A DNA stretch of 64,000 nucleotides, taken from NCBI RefSeq assembly GCF_030463535.1, contig NC_132900.1:28407956-28471955 (forward strand), read 5' to 3'. Below the pieces are notes generated by a model. It was given only the letters and a program-made list of their open reading frames with translations, was not told the DNA's origin and did not search any database. Below, one piece after another: positions 1 to 13,200 of the stretch. The position numbers were made by a program, and so were the translations under genes. The stretch's first letter is position 1, and every line of letters starts with the position of its first letter. The DNA is from Salminus brasiliensis (taxonomy: Eukaryota; Chordata; Actinopteri; Characiformes; Bryconidae).

Positions 1-770
1 GTATGCATGCAGTAATCAAACTAAACACCAGGTGGCGCCAGGGCACTACAGCTATAATGTTACCACACACATTAATTATTGTATCTTCATTAAAGTGCTA
101 AGAATGGTCAAACAGCAGATACACTTGACAAAGCAGGAGTTCACAGACAGCAGGAGAATTTAAGCTAAGTTCAAGACAAAATATCCATCCTTAACCATCT
201 GTCTATGGGCTATTTTTTAACTTTTGGCTTAAATTATGTGGCTAGAGCAAACTCCCTTCATAAAACAGCCCCTGGGATTTTGTTTAGGCACATCAGCCCC
301 TTTCCTACGCTCTTTCAGCTGCACTAAAAGTGGATTAGGTGCAACAACCAATGAGGATTACGTCAAACACTGGACAAATTTAATCAGAACAAATTGAGCA
401 AAGGCTGCTCTCCTGGTTAGTTTAACTACTGGCTAGACTACCGGCCCCTCTCGCCCAAAAATGTGAAGGCTCAGACCACACAGATCCTAAGAGCTGCTAA
501 AATAGGTGCTGCTCTCCAAATCTTCTCGCAGCAGGAGAAGCAGTAAATGCAGCGTGACTGCTCAAATCCATGTGCACATAGTGCCGATTTGAACAGTCAC
601 AGCAGGTCACGAGCACCATCATGTTTAAAAAAAAACAAGCTGCACTTTAGTAGTCCCTTCAGCAGAGCAACCGTATATGTGCATGTCTTGCACAGCCTAC
701 GCACTGATTATGGTGGCGCGTTACTGGAGAACAATCCAATGCTGATGTAGTCGGTCATTAACTGGCCTAC

Positions 771-1390
771 CTTGAATGAACTGTGCACCAGGGTCTCGTC
801 CAAGTCTATTACAACACACTTCTTGCCATAGTCGTTGATGTTCACCTCGGGGAGGAGGTATTTCTCTGGAGGCTGGAGGAACAGAGCACAGGGAGGAGGA
901 TGAGTGCCATGTAAAGAACGAGGAGATGCTGTCAAGACATCATGAGAGATATAGTGGGAGGGGATGGGGTTGAGAAACTGCATGGATGGAGCTGCAAAAG
1001 CTTTAGGTGTGTTGGGGATGTTAAAACAGTCAGTAAAAGGCAGTCAGCAATCAGGCAGTAAAATTCCAGCTCGGTCCCACAGATTCCTCAAAAATGGGGA
1101 AGAAAGGATTATGGGAGAAGGCAGGAATTAGCAGTTTTTGCTCTCACGCTCAAACAAACAGGAGATGGGTCACAAACACAAAGAAACCAGTGCAGTACAC
1201 AGAAGCAGTGCTGTTTGAGAACAGAAGCTTATGTTGTGCTAACCTAATCTATAATCCTTGTCTTTTTTAAGTGGATGAGTCAAACTAATCTTTTAAGCAA
1301 AGTAAATCAGAGTGCACTAATGAACCTGCCCTGGCGAGCTGCAGACCCAAAAGAGAATCACTGAAGAAAAAAAAAAAAATTATAATAAAA

Positions 1391-1477
<87 letters not shown>

Positions 1478-4400
1478 CATGAATAAATAAAAATCCCTGA
1501 CCAAGGAATCTATACACGTCTTCTCAAAATACTGTAAAACAGCGTCTGAGGCAGGGGCAGCATGAGATTACCATAGCATGTAATAACTTTCTGTGAGGGA
1601 GGTTTTGGAGGCATCTGGTTCCTATCACCACCACCACTGTTTGTGTAGAACAGATCATTTTATTTCAAACTACCCTGAATAACCTTGTTAACACATTAGT
1701 AATTCAATTATGGTTACATTTTATTAGTTAGGTGGAATTCTCCATGACTAACCCTAGAAAACGGTCCCTCATTAAAAAGACTAACTCATCAGCTCATTAC
1801 CTTGCATGATAAATAAACAATGTTTATTTATCTGTGTGATAACGTACGTCATTCTTCAGTGTCCTGAAAACTTGAATGGTTGTGCATGGCTTGTAACTGT
1901 TTAGTACAATTAAATAAAAACTGTTCAATAAGTATGACCTTATGCTTTAAAACTTTTAAATTACTCCAATAACTGTCAAATAACCTGTAGATTACTTTCT
2001 AAAAACCAATACTCCGTTCATATTGCAGAAAAATAAAACGTTCCTATGCATCTCTTCCCAGTTATAGCTTATAACAATTACTGGAAGAACCAACTGTTCC
2101 ACCCTGGGAAAGATATCCCTCCTGAAACACTGTGAGACATAAATAATTAAGAGAGTAAGAGACTAAACATAAACCAAACAAAGTTTTAAATAAAAGGCTT
2201 CATTGCCAGCAGCCGACCGGCTAAGAGGAAAGCGCCGGGTCCCCAGCTCCACCACACCACCTAACAAGACTCCTGTGCCAGCCAACATTGCTTAAGGAGT
2301 GCTGAGGGGAGAAAGCACCCACATGAAGAGAGCTGGCCAGTTGCGCTCTCTCTGACTCTGGCCGCCGGTGGCAAATCCGCAAGGGTCAGAATTCGAACTT
2401 GCAATCCCTAGGCCACAGTGGTAGCGTTTTAGACCACTAAGCCACATATGAGATTTTATGTGGCAAAAATATGTCCTGACTGATTTATTTTATAAATAAA
2501 TAACCCCCCTTAAATCTCAAATCGTGCATGTGGTGTGTATATAGTACAAGCCCCTCCCCACCTTTGCTCTGATCAGTCAGATATCTAGTTCAAATCAATG
2601 ATCATGGATAATTAGAACAGACCATACTGAACTAGTAGACTAATACCATCCCACCTCCATTAGTTTTTATTCTGCTACATGAGCATGTGGGGCCTACACC
2701 TGTGTTTTAAAAGATCTTGACCAATGAAGCTGCACCAGAAACAGTCCAGTCAGCCCAGCTGTGTTGGAAAGGTAACGCAGCACGTACAATTTGGTAAAAG
2801 GGCCTTCGCACTAGAGCTTGGTTCAGAATCATGGCTCTGAAATTGTTCCTCTCGCCCCACTCTGCATGCAAAAACACAAGCAGGAGGAAACAGAAAGGGG
2901 TAATACATACACCGGGTACAGGGATGACCTCAGCCTGTTCACACTGGGCCACGACACCAGGAGAGATGAAGACAGAGAGACACAAACACACACAAACAAA
3001 CAGGAGAGTGTGAGGTGATATAAGAAACATAGAACATGTAACCAGTCTAGAAAGGTAGCAATGAGGTTGAAATGAGAACACACTCATGGTGAAACTGAAC
3101 ACAGAATTACACACAATACTGAACATAAACACAGCCAAACAGTCTCAAAGTTGCCGTCCAACAGATTGACGAGTCACACTGGAGTCCAAACTATGTGCAG
3201 GATGACTGAAAACTGGTCCATATCTTAGGCGCCACAGATTTATGGGCATCTGCAAAAATCTTACATATAGAGCACCTAGTTTTATATAATAAAAAGTAGT
3301 GTGAAAGTATCCCACAACACTGACAAACAACTATTTACCACTCTCTATACTGTATTTATAAACATTACATAGCATTTTTACCTTAAAATTGCTCAAATGA
3401 CCTGTAAAAGGGGAAATAGCATCTCCATCATTCCTATTTCAGCCTCCTGCACTATGTGACTTTGGTGAAGGAAGCAGGACAACGCTTATGAAATCGTGAA
3501 GCGTCCAATCTTTTTGCGGGGCAGTGGTGGCTCAGCGGTTAGAGCGCCGGGTTGATAACAGTGTTGTGGGTTCGATTCCCGGGCTTGGCAAGCTGCCACT
3601 GTTGGGCCCTTGAGCAAGGCCCTTTACCCTCTCTGCTCCCGGGGCGCTGGAGTTGGCTGCCCACCGCTCTGGGTGCGTGTGTACTCACTGCCCCTAGTGC
3701 ACTAGTGCGCGTGTGTTCACTACCACAGATGGGTTAAATGCAGAGGACACATTTCGCTGTACAGTGTACAGTAACAAATACGTGCACCTTTTAAATACGT
3801 AATGCTGTGTTCGCATGTAAACAGGGGTTTATAGGTGATCATTTCCCTGATAGGAGCAGTTTTGTTGGATACGGTCTTGTGCTTTTAGCCCTGAACTTGG
3901 ATAGGAACTTGATCAGTGTTTCAGCTTTGGTTTACGTGGTGTCCTTAACTGTTATATGAAGTTAATGCCAGTCATGGTGGTGTATTGTTTATTTAATGAA
4001 GTTAACAAATGCTTAAATGAAGGGGGATTTGGGCAGGTTTCGCAGTATAGGGGAACTCTCTGTCCTTAATAGAGGGGGGTTGCGTCTGTAATTCTACGCA
4101 TCCCAAGCTAAATGAATGTGTTAAATCTATTTGTGTTACTCCGTCATCTCAGTCCACATGCTTTCACACTTTCAGTGACTCTTCTGGATCTCTTAGCTTG
4201 TTGCACATGTACAGCATGTCTTTCAGTGGTGGCTCAAAACACGAATTACATTTCCTGGCTGAAGAGGGTGCCCAAGAGCAAAAAAATTCCCTTCTCACAG
4301 AATGCTGCTTTAAGTGCCAGTATTAGTATCAGCAAAAGAGAACACTGATACCATGTCAGCACTGTGTGATTATTTTATGCCAGAGGAGAGTAGAAGCTAA

Positions 4401-7400
4401 AAAACCCTTGGCAAAAAATGGAAGAGATGTATTTTGAGAGGTGCCTGGCCTGAAAATGCCGCTACACCACTGCAACATTATGTAGAAGTAAGACATTTTA
4501 GATGATAGATTTTATTTTTTTATGAAAACTGTGAGTGTAAACAACTAGTTAAAAGTCCCTTATTAAAGTGAAGTAAGAACCTTTATACACAGTGTCCTCT
4601 TTTAAGCCTAGATTTTATTTCTGGTCCAGAACACTGCCATTTCTGTAGGTATCTGAAAGGTTTAGGCACCTACTGAGCAGTTAGGTTAGGTAGTGCTGCT
4701 ATTGGCATCGGCAGATACTTGACCAAGTATTGGTTTTGGAAGGGGGGGGGGGTCAATTTTACGTTGTTAGATCAGTTTTTACAATTTGACAGACAATTCA
4801 CAATTGGCGACATCACATCTCATCACACAGTAAAAAATTTTTTGAAATTATAATTTTTTTCTGAAAATCTATGATAACTTTCCTACCGGTTGGGACCTAA
4901 TCTACATCAAGGTCCCTCAAAGTCCAGACCAGAGAAGCCACAGTATTGGAAAGTTTTGTGCGTTTTCCCTGCTCCAACATGGCCAATCTAATTAGCGAAG
5001 GCCTGATCATTATCTGATAAACTCAATTAAGTGTGTTACAGCCCAACAATGTGTATGCAGTGCTGTGCCTTTTCCGTATGCTTGGGTGATTTGATAAAAT
5101 TGTCTCTGCAACGTCGACAGTCCTGGTCAACGAGGTCATAAACAAGGTCAGAACCAGATACAACCATATGTTACGGAAGTATTGGCTCAAGACATCAGGC
5201 ATGAGCGTTCGAGATTACACAAACCAAAACCCAGACATTAAGTTCATTTCAAAGGAGAGAGTTCCTTCCCTCTAGGATTCTTTTAAAGATAGGCAATCAT
5301 CAGGTGCTGCAGGAAACTACAAAAGACCATTTTGTTGTCTCATTATAAAACTCTCAAATGAGCTACTGTACTGTTTAGGACTGGAGTTATCCAACTGTGG
5401 TCTTCTTACCTTAGGCAGCGCTCCGTTCTCCTCCACAGGAGGAGGCAGAGGGCTGGTGTTGTTGTTGGTGGTGGCAGGAGGATCAGCTTCATAGTTCCGC
5501 AGGCAGCAGAAGAACGAGCTGAAGAGACTTCGGCGACTCTTCTTTTTCAAGCTGCTGCTGGACAGTGAAACTGTCCCAAAGAAAAGGGGAAAACATGTTG
5601 AAAACATTTAGCAGAAAAAAGGCAAACACTGCTAATCAACAAAGAAAGTTGGGGGAGTTATAATAATAATAATACTTATTATTATAAAAATAATAATTGA
5701 TCATAATTGAAATCCACTTTTACATATGGTTTTAGGGTATTTGTTTAGATTTCTTCAAAAGAGTTTGAACTCAGAAATGAGAAAACTCTACTTTTAGCAA
5801 CACTTTTCTCATGTATGCTGGAAACAAATGCTTAAGTACATAGGACTGACATTTAATGGCATTTTCACAAATTTTAACAAATGATCCATAGCGAAAAGCA
5901 GTATAAAGTTGACTATGGTATGCTTAAGTGCATTAAATAAAGCTAAATTACAAATTCCAGATCAAGATTTGAAGAGTTCAGTCTTTACCTCTGAATTCAC
6001 CCAACTAATATATTAACAATTACCATCTTCACCAATGCAGAGGCAAAATTCTCTTACAGCCTGATACAAGTCATATTGCCCGGCTCTACTGTAAGCTTTA
6101 AAGGCTAAGAAACTGCTGTTTCAAGCATGATTTAATACTAAATCTGTAACGATAATTTATGCAAAAACCAAAAAACATTAATCAGTCACAAGTTCGGCAT
6201 CAATTGCAACATAACTTCATTAAACGATGAACTACAGAGTATATTGTTATTCTCGGTGTTGCCAAGATTTGTGCCACCATACTCACCACTACAACTATGT
6301 TATTGAGGTTACAGATTTTTCAGTAACCTCTAATGAATTATTATAGATATTTCTTACATTCATTAATTTTTAATTAAAAACAAAAAAATCATTTTACATC
6401 TTGTGGAAAGTCTCACAGGGTTTTTTTTTTTTTTTTTTTACATTAAAAAACTTTAAACTGTCGACAGTACTGTCTGCTTTAATGTCTCGTCAAGCCACAC
6501 AGACTAGCATCAGCCTTTGGAAGAGCTTAAACTGAAGTCAAAAATCATTAAGCTAAGTGTCTACTGGTGGCATGAGAGCTTAAACTGAGTTTAGGAATAC
6601 TTTAATAAATGTTCTATTTTGGGCACCATAATAACAGGCAAGGAACAAATTCACGCCACGGCGTGACAGTGAGATGCCATCAGTCGCCTCTCTTTCAATC
6701 TCACCCTAATAATAATCTCCTGCCATACCAAAGCCACAGCAAGCACTCTAAACGGCGACACTGAGGTCACCGGCGAGAGAATGTCCTTTAAAAATAGAGG
6801 CGGGGAGGGGGTAAGAAACAAGACCCTCTTGCTTCCTGATGCCACCCAGTCCTCTATGGGCCCAAACATACATTGGCTGCTGCCTGCAGCTCCATTTTAA
6901 GGGCATGCAGATATTCCCTTTCCGTCCGGAGCTCGAGTGACGACTCCTGTGGCGGCACGGAGCAGGGAGAGCACGCGAACGCTGGTAGAAGGAGGGAAAG
7001 AGACAGGAGGGCTGGTACAAAAGGAGGAGGCGCCAGATTCTACATACAGCCAATAAAAATGCTGAATTCCTCTCCTGCCCCTTTGCTCAGAGCTGCAACT
7101 CTTAACTTCAGACCCAAAGATCAGATTTCAGAGCGAAGCCTCTCCCAAGGCTCAAAACCTAGTCTTTAAAAAGGGCTTCTTTCATAAAAGTAATGGCAAT
7201 TCCTGGAACCTTGAGGACTCAAGGAGCCTACGATGGTTTGATTTATGCATGCCACTCAAAATATGCCCTTTATTTCACAGAACTTGTGGCAAACTTCTTT
7301 TGGAAGGCCTTTGAAAAATGGCTCTGTACAACACTTACCACATAAAGGGCCATAATACTGTAACAAGTCATAGAACTCTGTAACTGCTGTTTTGGTACTA

Positions 7401-9193
7401 CAACAAACCCTTTTAGGATGCAATCAACACTGCAATTCATTTTACAAGGTTATATTTAAAGTCGCATGTGTGGCAATCTTGGATTCTACACATCTACACT
7501 TGGGTTCTCCCCCTCTGCTCATGTAGCAGAATATAATCTGAGGAGAGTGGCTGTTCTGTTTATAAACAATATAAAAACTACATACATGCCCATTTATAAT
7601 CAGGAAAATTATAGTGTAGTTCATCCCTGAAAGTGCCGTTTATACTTGTAGAGGTGGACAGTATGATGATAGTTTAACATTGTTGTGATTAATGTTGCCA
7701 ACAGTACTCGGTTCTGAGTATATCGTGGATGTCAACAGTACCTAAAAACTGCTGACCAACCAACACTTTGCTTTATAAACAGGTTTAATACTTAGTGGTA
7801 ATAAATCTGCCAAAGCTTTTTTAAAATTCTGGTCCTATCAGTGTACAGTATAGTTTACATTTAAGCCACATGCAGTTCTGCTCCTTTGTTTTTACCACTG
7901 TGTTCCAGCAGAGCAACGTCTGGCATCCCCAGCCTATAGCAAGCTGTGAGGAGCATTACCAGCTCAGTGTTCCAGCTAACTGTGGCTCAAATCACACAGT
8001 TTTAGAGGATCAAGCCTCATATCTGAGAGCACAGAGTTGAGTGAATGGGCTTAGGAGTGTTTTCCACTGTTTTCAGGTACAGTCAGTAGACTGCTTCATC
8101 CAGGTTTGCTTGCTCAGTCTTTCAGTCGAACTCTGCGTCACTAAACTCACAACTACTGCAGGCTTGTTTTTCTCCACCTGTTTTTAGAGGAAACTCAGTG
8201 AGCTCCCACAGCACCCCAGACCTGTGGCTCTCTTTAATGCACATGGGTGAATGAGCTTATTTGGCCATGTACTAGATACTAGATAGATGTACTATTAAAT
8301 ACATAAGTATGCGGCTTTGGCATGTAATACATCATGCTCAGCGCACACATTGTAGAAAACCAAATATGGCCAATTTATTATAAGCCTTACTATAAAATGT
8401 TTTTACATCAGACATCAATAAAACCAAACAGATATCAGTTCAGAGTGTGTATCGCCACACACAAAATGAGTTTTTGCTGCAGTGTTTTAAAGTAAGTGGG
8501 AGTCGAATGTTTGGAGGGATAGGTCAAACTCTACTGAACGATCGTAAACTACATCTATAACTATATATAACATGAACACTCTGATATATGGTGGAATATG
8601 ATGGATCATCTACCAGCATGGTCATTTGCATGAGTTTAATACAAGCTGTGGTGCATATTCAGATTAAGTAACATCACACGCACACAAAAACAAACTTCCT
8701 CGTTTAATTCTGTCTGAACAGTACTTCAGTACTCATGGCAGCTGTAGAGAACTAACACTTACTTACGGCCTCAGAAGACTTAGCTATAATTAGCGTGTTT
8801 CATTATCATATGCCAATATTAACAGTCATGTTTGAAAACAGCAGTCAAGAAACCATCTCTGCATACAAATCATCAGGGTGCGTTCACCTGGGTTCATAAA
8901 AACCTACTCCCATAGACTTATCAACATTACCTCTTATAACTGGTTGACTTAACAACAAACAATAAAACTGATACACCCAAAAAACCAACTAGATAAAGCT
9001 TTTTTTTTTTTTTATTTACACACACTTGTCTCCTTCAACAGAAACCAAACAGCCTGCCATTCCTTTGAATAACGAAGTACAACGATCCTGCAGTTACTAC
9101 ATGCACTTGGTTTATGAAAACGAGCCTGAATATCCTTCGGCTACAGCATGGCCTTGAGGCCTGTTTGAATGGCTTGCTCATGCTCTTTCACAT

Positions 9194-9264
<71 letters not shown>

Positions 9265-12200
9265 GCAGCAGATGGGAGGCTGATCAAATTTAGCAACGCC
9301 AAAACCACAGAATATGTTTGAGGTCAATGTATCAATATGGTTGCGCACATCACAGTGTAAGAGGTAGAGGTTTCTGGATGATTTTATCTGTACTACTGAG
9401 GGTAAATATAATAAATGGAAAGTCACAGTGAGGTGCAAAGGAGGTGGTTAAAACATCTAATGAAACCGCAAGCTTAAAATGTTGCGTAGCCCCCCCCCCC
9501 ACGCTACCAAAATAGTTAAGAGCTGTCGAGGAAAGGACTCCACAAGGTACCACATCTAAAGGTGTCCTGTGATTTGTGACCAGACATTAGCAGCAGATCC
9601 TTCAAGTCCTGAGCTGGTGCCTTCATGGATTGAATCAATTAGCGGATTAGACTTTCGGTCGGCACTAACCACTGCATACCATGTGCACCCTATAAGACCT
9701 GCCTGATGTCTTGGAGATGTTGTGACCCAGTCGTCAAGCAATCACAATTAGGCCCTTGTCAAAGTGGTTCAGATTCTTACGCTTGCCCATTTTCCCCCCA
9801 CCTGAAACAAATCAACTTTAAGAACTGACTTGTCCACTTGCTGCCCAATATACCCCACCCCACTGAAACAAGAGGGCTTTAATGTTATGGCTGATTGGTG
9901 CATAATCCTTCTGCTTTTTAAAAGAACATAACAGTCACGCCAAGCGAAACATGTGGCAAGTCGGGATATATAAAGAAATATCAGAAAAGATCTGGCATGC
10001 AGCGTGGAGACGACACCGATCATTGCAGAAGGCAACGAGGCACCAGTGGAGCTGAAGGTATGTTAAAATGCAGCTGCCTCAAACTGCTCACCACCCATTC
10101 ACCCACTCCCTCGCTCTACTCTACACCTCCTCCTCAGCCCATTCCTATTCAAAGACGCCTTAGTGCCATGACCATATTAAGTTCCCAACTCGAGCAACTC
10201 CAGCTTAAGTACAAGTGTAAATTCATTCAAACTCATTTGTCTGAGTGAAAATCTAAATAAGCTACAGATTAACTGGGCTGCTGTAGCTCGGGGTGTGTGG
10301 TGCACAGTAGTATACTGTAATACTGACGGCACTTGACTGACAGTTTAAGTGATTTGTGCAATAAATTACAGGGATGATGAATTTAGTGCAAATCGATTTG
10401 TTTTAGCAGACAGTTTAGCACAAACAGTCCAAAACACATGGACACAAGCCACTAAAACCACCTGCCTAAGTTCTAAGTTGTGAGTTTGGCCCTCCATGGC
10501 TCCACAACAGTGTTGCTGGTTCACCGGTTGACCTTCCTTGGAGCACTTTAGATCAGTGCTGACCACTGCAAACTGGGGACACCCCCACAATACCTGCCCG
10601 ATGCTTTAGAGATGCTCTGCCCCAGTAGTCTAGTCCAGACACTTTTTCTTTTGGTTCTTGTCAACATGTCTCAGATCCTTACCTTTGCCCATTTTTCCTG
10701 CTTCCAACACACCAACCTGAAGAAGCGACTGTGTCCTTTCTACCGAATATACAGATCTCACACCCCTGAAAGCTGCCAGTGGAAGCAGAAAGTTAATTAG
10801 TGATTCACTTCAACAGTCAGTGGTTTTAACGGTACGTCCGATTACCGTAAATCAGTGTAGACCTTTTCTAGAACTGTGGTTTGTGTAGTACAAATGTACA
10901 TGTACATTTAGGCCCACCAATTCTCACTGGTCAGTCTTAACGGCACAGTAACAAACACAGCCTGTTTAATTCCAAGTGAAGAATGTGGTACAGCGTAGTG
11001 GGCAACAACACTGCCCTCCCTGCAGAACTGATCTACTGACTGATCCCCAGCAACACCAGTAAGCGAGGGGGTCATCAAAATGGCATAAATGTAAACATAC
11101 CTAATAAAGACCTACGAGGCCGTGGTCTCGTTTTAGAGAAAACGACACGTTAAATGATCAACAACACCCAGGCCGAGTATGCAACTTCTCTCCGAACAGC
11201 ATTGCAACATTTCTAATCTTCATTCTTTGCATAAACGAAAAAAGCAGCTGTCAGGGGTCGCTCCCATCACAGAGCCAGGGGTCAAAAGGTAAAGGCCTGG
11301 AAGCACTCAGCGCTCAATTTGGTCAGCCGAAAGGACAGAGGGCAGCTCGTGCTGACGGACAGCAGTAACAGGGCAAAAACGCCACCATCCCTGGGTTACT
11401 TTTCACCCTAGATAGCTTACCATAAACAGCCAGAGTTTTACGCAAGGTGCAGCATCCTGTTTTAGACCTTACAGCTTAACAAACCTGTGGACACACACAA
11501 TTCCATAGCAGGCCGGTCCAGATGAAGAGGGGGGGGGGGTTTGGGGGGGGTGCTATTTGGGTTGAGAAACATGCCAAAAGATAACAAGACCTACATTTTT
11601 AGCTTCAGCTCAAGTTTGCATGGTTCAGATGGTTCAGTTTACAGCTCTACAAGTGAGTGGTTGTTGGTTTACATGACTTTAAGTGCACTAATGTGGGTGT
11701 AGGCTTTTTCTGGGAATGAAAATAACTAGTCTAACAACTTCATTCCCACAAATAGGATCAGTTTTCATATACAAACCATTTTGATTACACTTGAGAGCTC
11801 AACACACTGTAAAAACACAGAACTGTACACAGCTAGCCTCATGATTACAGCCCAGGATTCACTCACGCCGTAGCTATAAACATCAGGCAACACCAACCTG
11901 TATATGGCAACGTTGTCTTGCACAGCAGTCCCTGCTAATGTAATTTGCTTATTAACAGAAATTAAATTTATTTCCATGCAAAATTCATTAGTTACTACAG
12001 CAGAGATATGCCCATTTAAAGTCCCTGTCAGTTAGCACTAGCTAGCCTGTGCTAGCTAACCATCTAACGTTCCCTACAGCTGCGGCTATTATACTAGCTA
12101 TAACTTAGAGACGTAACTTAAAAGTTGCCTTATCCAGCCATATCTCCATTTAATAAGTAATAATCTGCCTTATTTCGAGACTTTAATTTCAGATAAATAT

Positions 12201-12424
12201 TACTATGCTACCCTCCCCGCTTATTATCAGCCAATATCCGCACTTCAGTGAGCCCAACACACGCCCGCTACCACGGTCCACAGCGTCGCCACCAAGCCGA
12301 GCTCCCCCCCAGCAAACCCCGATCCCTACACCGCCAAACCCGCCTTACCTTTCTCAGGATTTGACGAGAGTATCTCCTCCTCCTTTGGATTGGTAACTTG
12401 CGTTATTATGGACGTGTTGTCCAT
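771..12424 (-). CDS. ctdspl: CTD small phosphatase-like protein, N-terminal part (runs off the left edge)
   Basis: FCP/SCP-family phosphatase that in vertebrates removes phosphate from the RNA polymerase II CTD and helps silence neuronal genes. Coding exons on the minus strand: 12424-12349 (76 nt), 5570-5410 (161 nt), 2943-2911 (33 nt) and 872-771 (102 nt), joined by GT-AG introns with consistent phase. The protein starts [17 protein letters not shown], typical of the SCP family. A Ser-rich/basic stretch and a cysteine pair ([10 protein letters not shown]) follow; in relatives these lie in the membrane-targeting N-terminus. The fourth exon carries YLLPEVN...[19 protein letters not shown] with the catalytic DLDET (DxDxT) motif. 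The rest of the phosphatase domain lies beyond position 1. The 33-nt exon ([11 protein letters not shown]) keeps the frame whether included or skipped. VEENGALPK and the cassette position favour ctdspl over ctdsp1/ctdsp2; the a/b paralogue cannot be told. Confidence 0.93.
1395..1474. repeat. (TA)n microsatellite, about 40 units
   Basis: Uninterrupted TA dinucleotide tract in the ctdspl intron between the 33-nt cassette exon and the DLDET exon. Confidence 0.97.
2195..2447 (-). repeat. tRNA-derived SINE, minus orientation
   Basis: Read on the minus strand, the head (about 2447-2380) shows an A-box-like TGGCTTAGTGGTCTAA and a B-box-like AGTTCGAATTC, spaced as in a Leu-type tRNA. A body of about 180 bp follows that does not fold as a tRNA. 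Related heads or tails appear near 26760 and 41280. It lies in a ctdspl intron. Confidence 0.7.
3518..3795 (+). repeat. tRNA-derived SINE, plus orientation
   Basis: Starts GGGCAGTGGTGGCTCAGCGG, with an A box (TGGCTCAGCGGTTAGAG) and a B box (GGTTCGATTCC) about 35 bp apart. A tRNA-unrelated body (GGGCCCTTGAGCAAGGCCC) and a tail containing CAGTAACAAATACG follow. It looks full length and fairly young. A diverged fragment is near 24450-24515. Confidence 0.85.
4735..4755. repeat. G-run
   Basis: A homopolymer of about 11 G in ctdspl intron sequence. Apart from this and the SINE, nothing else gene-like was seen between 3.8 and 5.4 kb. Confidence 0.8.
5575..9190. other. ctdspl intron 1, distal half: no gene recognised
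   Basis: AT-rich intronic sequence with an A/T homopolymer at about 6421-6440, short AAT runs near 5661-5695 and a poly-T at 9001-9014. Short ORFs here show no recognisable domain or codon bias. No transposon was confidently identified. Confidence 0.5.
9196..9262. repeat. (CA)n microsatellite, about 33 units
   Basis: Uninterrupted CA tract in ctdspl intron 1. Confidence 0.97.
9500..9905. mobile_element. Tc1/mariner-like DNA transposon remnant
   Basis: Contains phrases shared with copies near 10490, 35352, 49390 and 59085: GGTGTCCTGTG, AGCAGCAGATCCTT, TTACGCTTGCCCATTTT, and a terminal GGCTTTAATGTTATGGCTGA. Internally deleted and without an open transposase frame. Assignment to a Tc1/mariner-type element rests on remembered fish repeat consensus. 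Confidence 0.65.
10485..10835. mobile_element. Tc1/mariner-like DNA transposon remnant, same family
   Basis: Carries TTCACCGGTTGACCTTCCTT, CTGACCACTGCA, CTCAGATCCTTACCTTTGCC and CATTTTTCCTGCTTCCAACA, all in the same order and strand as the 9500-9905 copy. It ends near CAGTCAGTGGTTTTAACGG. The coding potential is destroyed. Confidence 0.65.
11529..11553 (+). repeat. Double G-run with G-quadruplex potential
   Basis: Two long G homopolymers separated by TTT in ctdspl intron 1. Confidence 0.75.
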
Positions 12425-13200
12425 GGAAAAACCAGGACGTTGTTCCCTTTTCTTCCCCAGGAGCAGCAAGCTAACAGCAGTAACCGAGCTGGACTCTTGT
12501 GCTCCACCTCGACTGTAGCTAGCTAGCTAGTGCCGAGCTAGCGCTAACGAGCAACGGGCAAAACAAAGAGCTGAAACGAGCTGGTTATGGACGTCCTGAG
12601 GAGAAAACTGATATTATTAGGACGTTTCCACGAGTACTGCTATCACCACCACTCGCTATGTTCATGGAGAAGACAGCCAGAAGACGAGTTAGGCGAGTTA
12701 GCTACAGCTAGCTAGCTAGCGCTAACGGAGTCAGCCGAGCTATAACGGAGTGCCGCCAGCAAACCGATTTGTTTTGAAGTCAGCGCTCGGGCCGCTCACA
12801 AACCTCGGGTCTCCTAAACCTGATAGTATTTGTACATTACTACATTTATAGCTAGCTAAGTAAATATCCCCTTTATACGCAAGTAAACCAACGGAAAACT
12901 TCCTAAGCGCGATAAACGCGCGTCCAGCGTCCAGCTAGTAGCTAAGCTGCTAGTGCTAGCTAAGCTAACTTGGCTGCTGCAGGCTGCCTATAAAAGCAAC
13001 AGTAAAACACGGGCTGGAGAAACGAGCCGCTTCGTATAATAACAGTAGCAAAATGCACAAAACCCGCTTCAGGAAAACAGCGTGAAGGAGTATCCGATCT
13101 CTGAGGAGGGTTTAAGCTTTGGTGATCGTGAAAAAGCCCGTGTTTTCAAGCCGAATGTCTGATATCTGTAGATATCCTCCTTCCAATATGGTGGCGGCGA
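12230..13200 (-). promoter_or_regulatory. GC-rich promoter/5' UTR region of ctdspl, rich in GCTAGC words
   Basis: This kilobase surrounds the ctdspl start codon (ATG at 12424-12422) and is clearly richer in CpG than the flanking sequence. It contains many GCTAGC/TAGCTAGC words (around 12020-12060, 12517-12532, 12708-12722, 12849-12858 and 12930-12962) and a YY1-like ATGGTGGCGGC near 13188. No TATA box stands out. Promoter status is inferred from composition and position; the transcription start was not located. Confidence 0.55.

Noticed and set aside
3540-3590. Possible functional tRNA gene
   Set aside because: The A and B boxes belong to a SINE head; the acceptor stem does not pair and a SINE body follows.
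1-12424. miR-26 hairpin expected in a ctdspl intron
   Set aside because: CTDSP-family introns host miR-26 genes, but I did not find its mature sequence on the minus strand in this part of the gene; it is probably beyond the left edge.
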